From NCBI GenBank assembly GCA_963931925.1, contig OZ007567.1, positions 93,029,778 through 93,093,777 of the forward strand: a DNA stretch of 64,000 nucleotides. The letters are read 5' to 3'. Below, in pieces: positions 1 to 12,600 of the stretch (position 1 is its first letter; each line of letters opens with the position of its first letter). The notes below the pieces were generated by a model. It did no database searches and was not told where the DNA came from. It saw only the letters and a list, made by a program, of their open reading frames with translations. Both the position numbers and the translations under genes were made by a program. This DNA comes from Onchidella celtica. Lineage: Eukaryota; Mollusca; Gastropoda; Systellommatophora; Onchidiidae.

Positions 1-781
1 GCTTTATCAAATATTATCAGTGATGCCCCTTTTCATCATTGCCAGTGGTCTTCCCTCCCCTACAGTTACTTTACCTTAGAGTCTCATCTATAGAGGATTT
101 GAAATTCTTATTGTACCTTACACCAGAGGAGTTCAAAGAGTTCTGAAGACGGTTTCAGCTGTTGGAAGTCTTTTTGAAAAAAGAGTGGTACAAAATGAAA
201 TTTGTGTTTTGAAAAAATACATTTACGAATAAAGACAATGCTGCATTACCAATACCAGGCACTAGAACACAGCATGAGCTTCATGAGAATGTTCTCCTTA
301 AGCATGATTTTTTTGTAATGAAGTTTGTGCATTTTCTTTTTTCGTATTTTTGCAGTATGCATTTTTTTTTTTCTATCTTTAGTAAGTTTAATCAATTCAT
401 TGGCTATAATAGTTTTTTTTTAACGTTTGTATCACTGATATAAATGGTGGTGACAGATTAAAGTAAAAGTTAATGAATTGAAGCAGAAAGTATACTTGTC
501 ACATTTGTCCAATTTTTTTCCGTCAGAAAGGATGTCAATATTGATAAAAATAAGAAGAGATTTACTGCATGGATTACACTTTTCCTAGTGTTAAAGTTGT
601 CTTAAATTTGGTAATGCATGATCGGTCTCTCAGTCTCAACTAAACACTAAAGATGTGTTTTTTCAAAAGCTAAGTTTATCCCTGAGCTCATGAAGCATGC
701 TGTAACAAAATTGAAACCCGTAGATTTCAGTGTTTTGACTAATGAGCAGCATTAGTGCTTTCATTTGCCTTGGTTTTGCAG
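1..781. other. Non-coding stretch upstream of the first candidate exon
   Basis: No exon can be supported here. Bases 64-200 read as protein for a short distance in two frames and follow an acceptor-like tract ending at 63, but each frame meets a stop and I recognise no family. The rest is AT-rich with T runs. It is most likely intron of the DOCK gene, whose N-terminal half lies outside the window. Confidence 0.4.
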
Positions 782-838
782 CAATTCTTTGGTCATCAGC
801 CTCCTCCAAGTGTTTCTGTTGCATTTGAAACACAAAAT
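782..838 (+). CDS. Candidate small upstream exon of the DOCK-like gene
   Basis: A 57-base segment is framed by a good acceptor (T-rich tract ending ttttgcag) and a strong donor (gtaagtatgg). It reads 19 codons without a stop, from QFFGHQPPPS to FETQN. It begins and ends in phase 0, which fits the phase-0 start of the exon at 3429. I cannot match the peptide to a known DOCK segment from memory, so assignment rests on splice signals and phase alone. It could be a chance pair of splice-like sites. Confidence 0.35.
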
Positions 839-3428
839 GTAAGTATGGAAGATGACAGTGGTATGTTTTGATAAATGAGCTGTAAGGCAGTACAAACAGA
901 GTGTCTGATGTTGGAATGGAATTTTACTGTTTGATGCTGAATAATGCAGGGCATGGTTATCTGTTGCTAGTACTGAAACGTTTGAATTCTATCTTATAGG
1001 AGAGTTCTGAGAGTTTGTAGAAAATTAGGTGTATGTGATAACTGTGCCTTGAGTGATGACGGCAATGACTGCAGGCAGCTATTTGTGTCATTTTCCTAAG
1101 TCACAGTATTTGTGATGTACAGACGTAAGGCAAGAGGCTCTCTTTGGTAACTTTTTGTCCCATTGTTCCCTTATCATGGCAAATTTGGGTCATTACAATA
1201 GTAGTACTCAGTTATTGTGTGATCATTTCAGCAACCTTATAAAAGTGACCGTTTCACGCTACTTTCTGCAGCAACCCGTATACTGTGATAGATTCACAGA
1301 GTGAGACACTTTTGGCACAAACAATACTTTTTCGTGCCACCAGTCTAGCCCATATCTTTGACTCTATACTGATGTAGCAGCTCCTTTCTCTCCACTGTAA
1401 TCAATCTATATAGTATGAACTTGGGGTTAATCTCATCTGAGAATTACTGGTACATGTACATGTATTTTACATACATTTTACATTTCATAGATAGCCCTTC
1501 GTTATAGGTTACATTACACTTTCGTTGTATAAGCAAAAACATTTCTCATCAGAGAAATTTGCAGGGAGCAGTTTAGCTAGCTGTTATCAATCTGACAAGA
1601 AGTAAAACTCCGACTCAAACTCTGATGAAGTGTAGAATTACCTCTTCTCTTCTTGGATTTAACGGCTGGCTGTGTGGTCCCTTAGGCAATAATTGTGTGC
1701 TCATATTGCTGACTGTTTTTTAATGTTTTGTTTTGCAACTGATCAACAAATAAACAATGTCATTTAATAGGACTACATTTGTTTAATTGATATAAACCAA
1801 CTTGCACTCTGGTTCTAGAAGAAATGAATTTTCACTCTGATGTCAATGATAAAAGTAAAATAAACAACATATTTCAGGCTTGGTGGAAACACCCATTTTT
1901 GGTTGGCTAGTTTGGTGTTTGCTTTCAAAATGTTAATGGCCAAGTTAAAGTTCTTGTGATTGAGGCCGAAACAAAAGATCCTTTACTTCAGATTGCCATC
2001 ACGTGTTTCCAAGTGTATGTTACTGTAACACTGCCACTGACTAGGATACTCAAGCAGCAATATGTCAGTTTTATTGTGTGCATTGTTCAGCTTCTGTCTT
2101 TTCGGGGAACTTCTCTCTAAGATCCATTTCTCATCTTCCCGTGAGATCTATCACCTCATCAAAAAATGGCAAACCATTAGATTATGACCTTATTCGCGGA
2201 TTTAACATTTTTTGTCATGATTTGATGAATTGACAAGTGTCTAGAAACAAGCCTGCATGCTTGCATAAGATACCTTGTCGCTGTTAGTATAACTTACTGG
2301 GTGTTGCTTTTTCCTTCATTTCCATGTAGTTTTTGGTTTGATGGTCTGTTTAGCATTAAGGGTATGTTTCGTTATCTAGAATTCTGCCAACTGTGTAAAA
2401 GTTCACTTGAAGTCAGACCTGTCCTCAAGGTACTTTGTCTACGTCGATTTTTCATGTGTTACCAGTCAGTTTGCATTCATATTGTTGTTTAATCTGCACC
2501 CTCTTTGTATGTTTATATTCGTGTATTGATTTTGTCAGTTTTCTTTTTCTTCATTAATTTACTCGTATTATCCCATGTGTTTGTTTTTATGTTTATTAAT
2601 GTCTTTTATCGCTCCATGCTTTTTTTAAAAGCAGAAACTCAATTTGTTGAGTTTTTGAAAATGACTTTTTGTTTTTGCTTGACGATTATTCTCCATCTCT
2701 CTATTCCCTGAGATATTCTTACCCACTTCCATTGTATCTGTTTTCTGTTAAATTTCAGTGCATTGTACTAAGAAAACTGTCACTCTTGCATACCTTCATT
2801 TTAATTGAGTATTTTGACAATCATAAAAAATGAAGTCTGAGGATTGGAGGTAATAAATGTCGGAGAGCTCAGGAACAGTGGAAAGAATGACAGAGTCGTT
2901 TAATGCTTGTACCAATATGTGGGACTGAGTTATAGACAGGATATTTAGGAGAATAAATTTTAATGAAGATCATTTAAGAAAATGATCAGGTTCATTGATT
3001 CACATGAATATGAATGTCACTGTGGAAATCTGGACATCAAAATGTGAAAACCCGGCATTAATTTTCTTACTTTGCATCATGAAATTTCTCATCAGAATTG
3101 TACGTCTGTAACTGTAAGCCAAAGCTGTTCCCAGTTAATTCCATTATTTTAGTTACCAATAGATCCCAACCTCATGTCACACATTTATACACCAATATTG
3201 TCTTTTTTCCCATCACATTCTTCTGATATATATTTGGTTTGCGTGACATATACATACTTTTTTACATACAGTTTATCCAAAAAAAGACGTACGTTCACTT
3301 CATCACTCACCTTTGCACTGAGACATACAAAAGGGGCACTCAAACACAATTTCTCCACCATCCGTCCCAAGAACATGCACCTGCACATACAACTATATTA
3401 ATAGACCCTCTTCCATCATCTATCTCAG
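839..3428. other. Intron-like AT-rich sequence, nothing recognised
   Basis: This 2.6 kb contains only short open frames of low-complexity, phenylalanine-rich composition, typical of translated T-rich intron. I see no splice-bounded coding segment, RNA gene or clear repeat. It probably forms the intron before the first certain DOCK exon. Confidence 0.5.
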
Positions 3429-3622
3429 GGCAACTGTGTTGGGGTAATGATCAGCTTACTGAGACAGATGAATGATGCCCACTACCGCAGTTACATTGAG
3501 AGTTTCCCAACCTGCTTTGACCTGATGGACTTTCTGATGGAGATTCTGTGTGTCTTCAGAGATCTGGTCCACAGAAATGTCTACCCAACAGACTGGCTGG
3601 AGATGATCATGGTACAAAACTG
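3429..3622 (+). CDS. DOCK1-like: DOCK-like exon 1 of window (helical region)
   Basis: 194 bases, starting in phase 0 after atctcag and ending AAC TG before gtgagact. Residues 1-64 include [38 protein letters not shown] and MVQN, all typical of the DOCK-A segment upstream of DHR-2. Confidence 0.93.
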
Positions 3623-6600
3623 GTGAGACTCAATGATTCTACATCCTTCAATTTATCCCTACCTTTAATTTTCATTCCTTATTTATTGTTTTCAAAATAG
3701 CAAGTAGAATTTTCAGCAAATGGTTGAGGGCTCCATGGGATGTGAATTTGTGGAAATACCTCCAAGAGTATCATGGTGTCATTCTTATATCATCTGTCAG
3801 GTCATCCTGTAATTTCAGCATATGTATTCCAGCGACATGCATTCGATCTGTGATCAGTTTTTGAAAAAGCAAGAAGGATTTTCAGCAAATGGTCAAGGGC
3901 TCCATCAGACAAGAATTTATGGAAATACTTCCAAGAGTATCATGGTTTCATACTTCTATCATCTGTCAGGTCATCCTGTTATTTCAGCACATATATCCCA
4001 GGCATTTACAGTTGATCTGTAATCAGTTTAACACGATCTTGATCATCTTCACACTGTCATTGATTTATGTCATGCACCAGTTAAACGGCACTACACTACC
4101 AGTGGTCAGTCTTTTAGAATACTTGATCATGGATATGCAAAGAGCTGCGTTGTCAGGGAAATAGATTTTGTTTATAATTAATGTTCCTTCCATTTCTCTA
4201 TTCCTTCAGTGTCATCTTGCGAGCACTGAGATTGTTTGCCAACACAATTTATGAGCGCTTCTCCAATCCATTTGAACAACAGGTACTTTTGTAAGAGTGT
4301 GTTTGAGATGAACTTCCTGATTTCAATAATATAAAATAGAGCTGTCTTAAGTATTTGACTTTCTCACAGTGGCACACATGTGGCTTTCAGTGAGATCTCA
4401 GTTTGAGATTTGTAATTGATAAATTTGATATTTTTTAATAACAATGTCATTTAAAGGATAATGCACCTGCCTAAAATTATGTAACAGTGCATGCTACATA
4501 TCACCCTGGGAAAATGATTATCTACACAATACTTACTGAGGTTAAAAAAGTACTTGAACAGATATCTGATTGACAATTAAGCTGTAGAGTTGTACATTTT
4601 CCTTGTGCACCGTAGATAAAATAATTTAAAGGAATGAATATGACAGGTGTTATTTTGCAATCATTTCAGCTGTGGAATAACTTCTTTCACTGTGCCATTG
4701 CATTTCTGACACAAGAGAGTCTTCAACTGGACAACTTTTCATTGTCAAAACGAAACAAGATAATTTCAAGGTGAGGTCTTACATAAAACCTTGGGACAGT
4801 CTTAATGGCTCATTTTTTTTGGACAACAGATTCAGAAACCTGTATGTTAGTTAATTTTAAACAACAATTTAGCAGTCTTGTGATCTGTCATTTTTTTAGT
4901 GTGCCACACTAGATATTTCAATAGTTTTTCACATTGGAACATGTATTATTTTCTGAAATAAAAAAATGATAAGTTTGTGCATTTCCCAGTACATGTTTTT
5001 GTTCTTGTTCTTGTTAGGCCAGGTTTGTCCACTAGAAGATAAAGCCTTCCGCCAATGATCTCCATTCTTCTCTGTTTTCCGTCCATCTTATTTATGCCTG
5101 TCTGCATCTCTCCATCGTCCCTCAGGGCATCCTCTTGTTCTCTTTCCTTTTCTAGGCCATTCAATGGAATATTTTCCATACAACTTGGAAGTCAGTCCAG
5201 GTTTAATGTTAATGTTGAATAAAGTTCAAAATGACAGTGATATGTTTTATGGATATTATATTATATATTAAGTTTTGTTGGAATGTAGATATACTATTGT
5301 TTTTCCTAATAGATACAAGGACATGAGACGAGAAACTGGTTTTGAGATTCGCTCCATGTGGTTCAAACTGGGTAAGGACCCTGTAGTGGTAGAAGGAACA
5401 AATACTGTTATCATGTTTAAAGATGGCAGGAATACATTCTCAGTATATGGAGTTCGTGTTTGAATGTGGGGCTTACTTTGGAATTGTGTGGATGTATGCA
5501 GGTACATCTGTGAGATAAAGAAATAATTTTGTGCATAAAGACAGGTGTATCTGAAAGCATTTTACTTCTGATGATATTCCTGTTTTGCTGATTCTGAGAC
5601 AATATTATGGCATTGTCATCACCATCGTGATGAGAATGTTTGGGATGATTGAAGCAAAATGTGCCGAAAAAATCATATATTTCTATTTAACTGAGATTTT
5701 ATCAGCCATGGCAATTTTTGTTTGTTCCACTGTAAAGGCCGGGGATTTGTTATGTTTTTTTCTTGCACTGCCATTGGAATGGAATGTATGATTTTTGTGC
5801 AAGGTGTATTAATGTTTATAGACATCAAGTTGATATTATTGATTTCCGTTACTACCCAGGTCCCAACAAAATCAAATTCATCCCTCAGCTGGTTGGGCCC
5901 ATTCTGGAGATGACACTCATTCCTGAGATTGGTGAGTATGGTCGAACAAATTTACTATGTCTGTACCTGGAATATTTCATTTTTCAGAAATTCAGTTGCC
6001 TTGCATAAAACACTGTTTTGTGCACATATCGTCACTGCTCTACAATAATGGCATATGTCAGACCTATGCCGAAAGGCAGCTGACAGTTCAGTGCATTCTT
6101 AAGCATGAGAGCCAGTGGATAATATTACAGAAAAAGAAATGCGTCAATATGAAATGTAATAATCCAGTAGAATTATAACAGCAAACTCTAGATGATTGAC
6201 AGGAAAAGAAATAGTTTTTTCTTACTGTCTCAGAAGTGTCAAAACTGACTTGAGCCATAGGCATAGAGCTGTGGCGATGTTGTATACATTACCCTACCAT
6301 AGACACAGTGGATACACACTTACTGTGACATTCAGAATGATTAGCCATGGAGCAGATTTAAATTTAATGTAATTTATATATGAGACATGCAATCCATTGT
6401 TGTTTTTTGTCCTTGTTTATTCTTTTATTACAAAAAATGTGGTTGGCATGAGCTCGTATGAAAACAGCAGTGAGTCCTGTGTACTTCAGGACTGATGGCT
6501 GTGAATGCTTAATAAAAGTAAGCCAAACATAAAGAAAGATTGGTAAGCATGCTTACTGTTGAATTGAAATAAATGTTAGGAAAGATTTTTTAAGCCCCTT

Positions 6601-9600
6601 TGGCATGGTATGCACAGAAAGTCAGCCATTTCCCTTGGAACATTAAAGAAAATAAACAAAAAAATGGACCAAGTTAAGGTATGGCGAAAAAGAGAAAAGG
6701 TTGTATATTGCAAATCTGTGAATAAGAAACAGTAAAGAAAAGTTGCAATGAATTTGTTACCTGGAAGAACTGATAGGACTTGAAACTGAACATTCATTCA
6801 TTGTGTGTGATCAGTGGTTTGTTTTGTCATGTTTCAGAACTGAGGAAGGCAACCATTCCAATCTTCTTTGACATGATGTTACATGAGTTCATCCAGCCTA
6901 TTCCAAATTCCAACTGCATACAGGGCAACTTCAACCAGGTGAGTAATGGTAATCAAATGAGGAATCAGGACTCATGTTCAGTCCTAGTGTTTCTTGCTCT
7001 ATCAATAAACTATTCATGTTCGTTTTCACCACAGAATTAATAGTGCATAAATATCTTACATACTCAAGAATTATCTTTGAAATGTGTTATACGCTCAAAA
7101 ACTATTTTCGAAATGTCGAACATGCTCAAGAACTGTTTTTGAAATGTCTTACATGTTCAAAACCTATTTTGAAATATCTTAACTTATATGCTTAAGAACT
7201 ATTTTTAAAATGGCTTATATGCTGAAGAACTATTTTTGAAATGGCTTATATGCTGAATTTTTTAAATGGCTTATATGCTCAGAACAATTTTTGAAGTGTC
7301 ATACATGCTCAAGAACTTTTTTGCTTAATCATTGCTGCTACTTTTTTCTTTCTGATTTTGCTGACAGATATGAAGACTTGACAAACGTCCCAAAGTTTAG
7401 ATTGATGTGTCAAATAAAAAAAAAACATTTGCAACAGGCTGGACTAAAAATTGCTATGGATTCTGCATTTACAGAAACATGCAATGATGATTCTGATGAA
7501 AATGAAATTTTTGTTACTTTGAAACTTGCAATGAAACTACCAAGTGGCAGAATAGAAAATGTTGTCCTTTCCGTTCAGTCATTTACTAAATTGGATACTC
7601 ACAATAGCTTAATGTATGTTTAGGCTATAGGGTATATGCTAGAAGGCATCACACATATAACTTCATATATTGTTTATTTTGTATCATATTGAAATTCTTT
7701 TGAGGATGTCATCAATGTGGTGGTTTGATAGATTTCCATGTCACTGATTGCATTGTTTTCAAATTTTTTTCCCTCTCCTCATGTACATACTTAAAGTTTG
7801 AGAATGAAATGATTACCAAGCTGGACACATTAGTAGAAGGAGGCAAAGGAGATGAGCAGTATATGGAACTCTTCACAGAAATGTAAGTACCTTTGGTACC
7901 ATTTATATTGCCTTGCTTTTCCTAACCTATCTAACTAGATGGTAGTTTTCTCAAAGATCATCATATAAACTATTGATAAACCAAAAAAAAAACCTGCGAT
8001 ACATTTTCCCCATGGAGATCCTCAGCTGACAGGTTCAAGGAATCCACACTTAATTATTTGTCACCTCTTTACAAGACAACAAACGGTTACTAAAAATTGC
8101 TGCATTACTGTAGAAGCAACAAAAAGAGCTTCAGGCCACTAACCATTTATTTTTTGACTCCACATTCATTGAAAGATTAGCAGAAATAAGAAAAAATAAG
8201 AAGAGAAATTAAATAGTAAATAGTAAAACTTCTTGTCATGAGGTTCAGGTATCTTCCATAAAGTAATAATAATAATAATGGAGTACATGTGTGTAGTGCC
8301 TGTCTCCATAAAGTGGACCCAAATCACTTTACCTGAAATAGTAACAACTCACTCTCTGTCTCTCACACTGTTTCCCTCTCATATACTATATAGACTAGTC
8401 AGGATAGTGCCTGTGAACAAAGAAATGGCCATATGAAGAGGAGGTCAGGGTATCACTGTCATTGTTGTTGTGTTTTTTTTCAGCATGGAGCATCATTGTG
8501 AAGGTAATCCTAATGTATGTAATCAAGGACTGCAGTTTGTGGCAATGATCCAAGAGATGTTGGAAAGGCTGCTTGTTTATAGAAGCATCATGCAGGATGA
8601 AGTACGAGAGCATCGCATCAGCTGCATTGTCAACCTGTTGGTATGTCTCTTAGATTTTTGGCACATATCCAGCATATAAGTTGTTGGACTGAGCTGCCGT
8701 GGTCAGATGTGAGATGGATCTCAACTTCTCTTTCTGGTTAATTTGCTCGATTGTTGTGAAGTCTGTGAAGACTGATTAGACGGCTTCTTTTTCTAAGGAA
8801 ATGAAGATTTCAAATGGGAACCAGAAATAGTATGCAAACAGTAGCAGTGAAGAGAAGATAATAATCATTGTCATGAAACATCTTCACCAGGTTGTAAAAA
8901 TCAATTGAACAAATACTGATTTTTTTCCACCCTTGTGTCTTTCTCATATCAGGAAAAGAAACTGTTAAGACGCCATACCATAGATAAGTAAAACCATCAA
9001 TTCCATGATCACAAGAAAATTGCATGTAGGATACTACTGACATGTGAAAGATCTGTCTAGGTATTTTCTTATTTGCCCCTTATGGCAGAGTATTTCTACA
9101 GCTTCCAGTTCCGGTTTCTGCATTGTTAATCCATGTACAAAATAAATATGTTCAAATCAGTAAACATATGTATCCAGACTTGCTGAAAGCTCCCCTTTTT
9201 GATGACCATTTCTGATTTTAGTAAAGGCAGGATTTAACAGGGAAATGGTTCCTTGAAAGTTCGAACATGTGTGTTTATAAAAATATGTCAGATTGTACTA
9301 TCCAATTACTTCTTGTGCAAATGCAAGATGTGTTATTGAAATGAACCTCTTTTCAATCATATTAGAAACAATTTACAAACAAAACATGTATTTGTTTTCA
9401 TATGAAAATGCTTACCTGTCTCCTTACATACTGTGTGTTTATCTTTCAGGGTTTCTACCATGATATCAATAGACAAGAGATGTACATCAGATATCTCCAC
9501 AAACTGTGTGATCTGCATGTGGGATGTGACAACTTCACTGAAGCAGCCTACACACTCATATTGTATGCAAGACTGTTGCAGGTCAGTGGGAAAAAATCTC

Positions 9601-12600
9601 ATTCAGATTTTAACATCAAATTTTACAGTTGTGATTGGTTATGATTTTTTTGCTCATAGTTATTAAAATTGCTACATTACTGTAGAAGCAACTAAACTGG
9701 CTTCAGACCAGTAATCAATTATTTCTTCACTTCGCATTCAATGAAAGTTCAGCAGAAATAAGAACAAAATAAGAAGTAACATTAAATAACAAAGAGTAAA
9801 ACTGCTTGTCATGAGGTATTTGTTCATTTTCATTTGAATGCAGGCTCAAGTTTTTATTTAACATTTTGCAGTTTGAATAGAAATTGTTTTCTTTGATATC
9901 TTGTACAACTAGGTGGCTTGGATATGTATTATCTTATTTTTTTTGACAGAAGGAATGTTAATTGAATTTCTAAAGGATGAATAACATTTTATAAATATTC
10001 ATTTTGATATTTTCAGAGATGTATTTTGCTGGTCTTTCTATATCATGTTTGATGTCCCGATTGCTGTAAACTATCAACCGATTACAGCCTTTATATGTAA
10101 TACATCTAGAAAAAAACTCATTAAAAAAGAGACCCGATAGAAAATATCAAATATCCTGATATGATTTTGGATGAAAATTTCATTAATCATTGTGTTGAGC
10201 TGCATGAACTTTTTAAATGTCATAGCATGAAAGATGCACTTGTTATCTTCGACGGGATTGCTGTCTTTTGTACTGTAACAAGACCTGTGAAACAAGTTGT
10301 TCCATCTCCTTAATATTTCTATTTGATCCGCAGTGGTCAGATGAGCCCTTGGCCCCCATGCTACAGAGCAAGGATTATCAAGATGCACTGACCCACAGGG
10401 AACTGAAAGAGAAATTGTACTATGCCATCATATCATACTTTGATCATGGCAAGGTAACCAAACCAGTCTTTAACTGATGAGAAGTTCAGAATGCTTTTTA
10501 CCCTTTGACTGTTAAAGCCATGGAAAATATATTTTGCAATTATTATTTGCAATCCTCGTGCTTCACCTGTAATTTGTTGCAAAGAATCCTAGGATGTGTT
10601 GATGTTGGGTGTAGTGGTTGCATGATCTTAGTTTTATGGATAACTTCTGTCAGACATTTGATTTCACTTTCATTCATGGTTTCACCTGTTTATTAGCCAA
10701 GTTATTCTGTTTGACATAATCATCACAATGTTGCCATGGTTTGTGTGCTAGTACACAAGTTACTAGTACTTATGTGTTTCAGATGTGGGAAAAAGGCATT
10801 GAGCTATGTGAAGAGCTGTGTATGTTGTACAAAGATGAACTGTTTGACTACAATAGTCTCAGCAAGATTTTGGTGGGTATTTCTTGTTCTTCTCTTTCTG
10901 TGTTGGTTTCAGTGCCAGGTTTATTTCATTCTATCTCTCTTTCTCTCTCTTTCTTTTGCTGATCTTTTTCTCATTGTCTTATTTCTATTTCTTTTTTAAT
11001 TCTTTATTTTTTTCTTTTTCTCTCGGTTTACTTCCTTCTCACATTCTTTCACAGTCTTTATTGTGTGCGTCCCCCCCCATTTTCAGTCTTTCTTCTTTCT
11101 TTCTCTCATTCTAATTTTCTGTTTTCATTCTTCTCTACTATATCTGCAATTTTTTCTTCGGTTAACCCTTGTCCTGTGGGAGGCCACTTTATTGGCCTCC
11201 TCGCACGACATGCGAGGCACAGGAGGCCAATATTGTGGCCTACCTTTTACAAACCGAGTCCTGCGGGAGGCCAATATATTGTACAGCAGCGCTGCTCCTT
11301 GTGTTTTGTTTATTTGGTTGCCGCGACAATTGTTTTTTCCCACGTTTTTTTCACACTAGTTTTGTGTGTATCGCTTGTTTATCCACCCTGTCATCCCTAC
11401 TATGTCCAACAAAATGATATCGTCTGATTATGTTTATTACAATGCAGCTGTTGGTAACTATTCGTCATACTCATATAATAGTAGTGACGGTCAAGTTCAA
11501 ACTGGGGAAACTTACTTTGATGCTGGTTGTATTCCACATGTGAAATGAAAAGAAAGGGGCCATCTGCGTATTTGAGAAGTCGTTGTATGTCTGTAATAGT
11601 GAATTCCGATGTAATGATACGGTAGGTTTTTCATCAGGGAAAAGTGGGAGAAAATGACCGACTTTGTTGTTGGTCATTGTCTTTATTTGATGTGGCAATT
11701 AGAGGGATATTGTGTTGCTTTGATTAAACCGCTTTTCAGTAGATATAATACTCTATAAGTTGGAAATCAAATCTCTTGCCAAAGGTGTGCTAAGAAAGCT
11801 AACATCATAGTACGTGGAACCTTTACATAGTGGAGGAGGGAGAAGGCAATGCCATGATACATGTGGTTAGTACATTAAGTCCCTGGCATAATTTGTTCAC
11901 CTGAATGGACTGACTTGTGGACAAAAAAACAACAACGCAGTGCTTCATGTATTAAATGGTGTGCAAATTTATGCAGAAAATTCTTGATTATGAGCCTGCT
12001 ATATAACAATTGAACATTGCATCTCATCACAAGTACTTTATCCAAATATAGCGGTCACTTACAATTTATCCACCATTATTGTTGTTAATGTGCCTAAAGT
12101 AAACACGATACACGTGTTCAGAAGGGCCCGATTGACCCAATCGGCGAGAATGTCGGCAACACACGAACGATTGGCTGACTGGCTATCCCTGCACAGGGTG
12201 TTATGTGGACGAGTTCACTTAACACGGGACAAGGGTTAATTTTTTCCCCTTCATTCTTTTGGTTTCATGTCATTTTCATAGTTGAGAATTGTCCTTCTCA
12301 GGGGGAATATTTGCCCAATCGAGATTTTCATCTGCTCTGATCAGCCTATATTCATGTTTCATCATGTATTCATACACATATGAAATTTGCAGGTTTACAG
12401 TTAGGTTCTGGCATGTTGAGTGGTTTCAGTCCATTTTCAGCCCCCGGAAGATTTTCCAATTCCCAAGTGCCTTTTTTATTCATTCTCTTGTGTCTTTTTT
12501 TCCACTTTCTCCTGAGCTCTTCAACTGTTCTTTCAGAAATATTGTGAAATGCTTGTAAGTTGCTCTTTCATTTTCTTACTTTCTATGGCCATTGCTTTGG

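Noticed and set aside
64..220. Protein-like reading (LTPEEFKEF in one frame, VLKTVSAVGSLFEKR in another) after an acceptor-like tract
   Set aside because: Each frame meets a stop, no donor fits, and no family is recognised.
6974..7195. 73-codon frame in the DOCK intron
   Set aside because: Translation of the 33-bp minisatellite.
11366..11548. 60-codon frame inside the 1078-bp TTAA element
   Set aside because: No transposase motif recognised; Tyr/Ser-rich composition could be chance.
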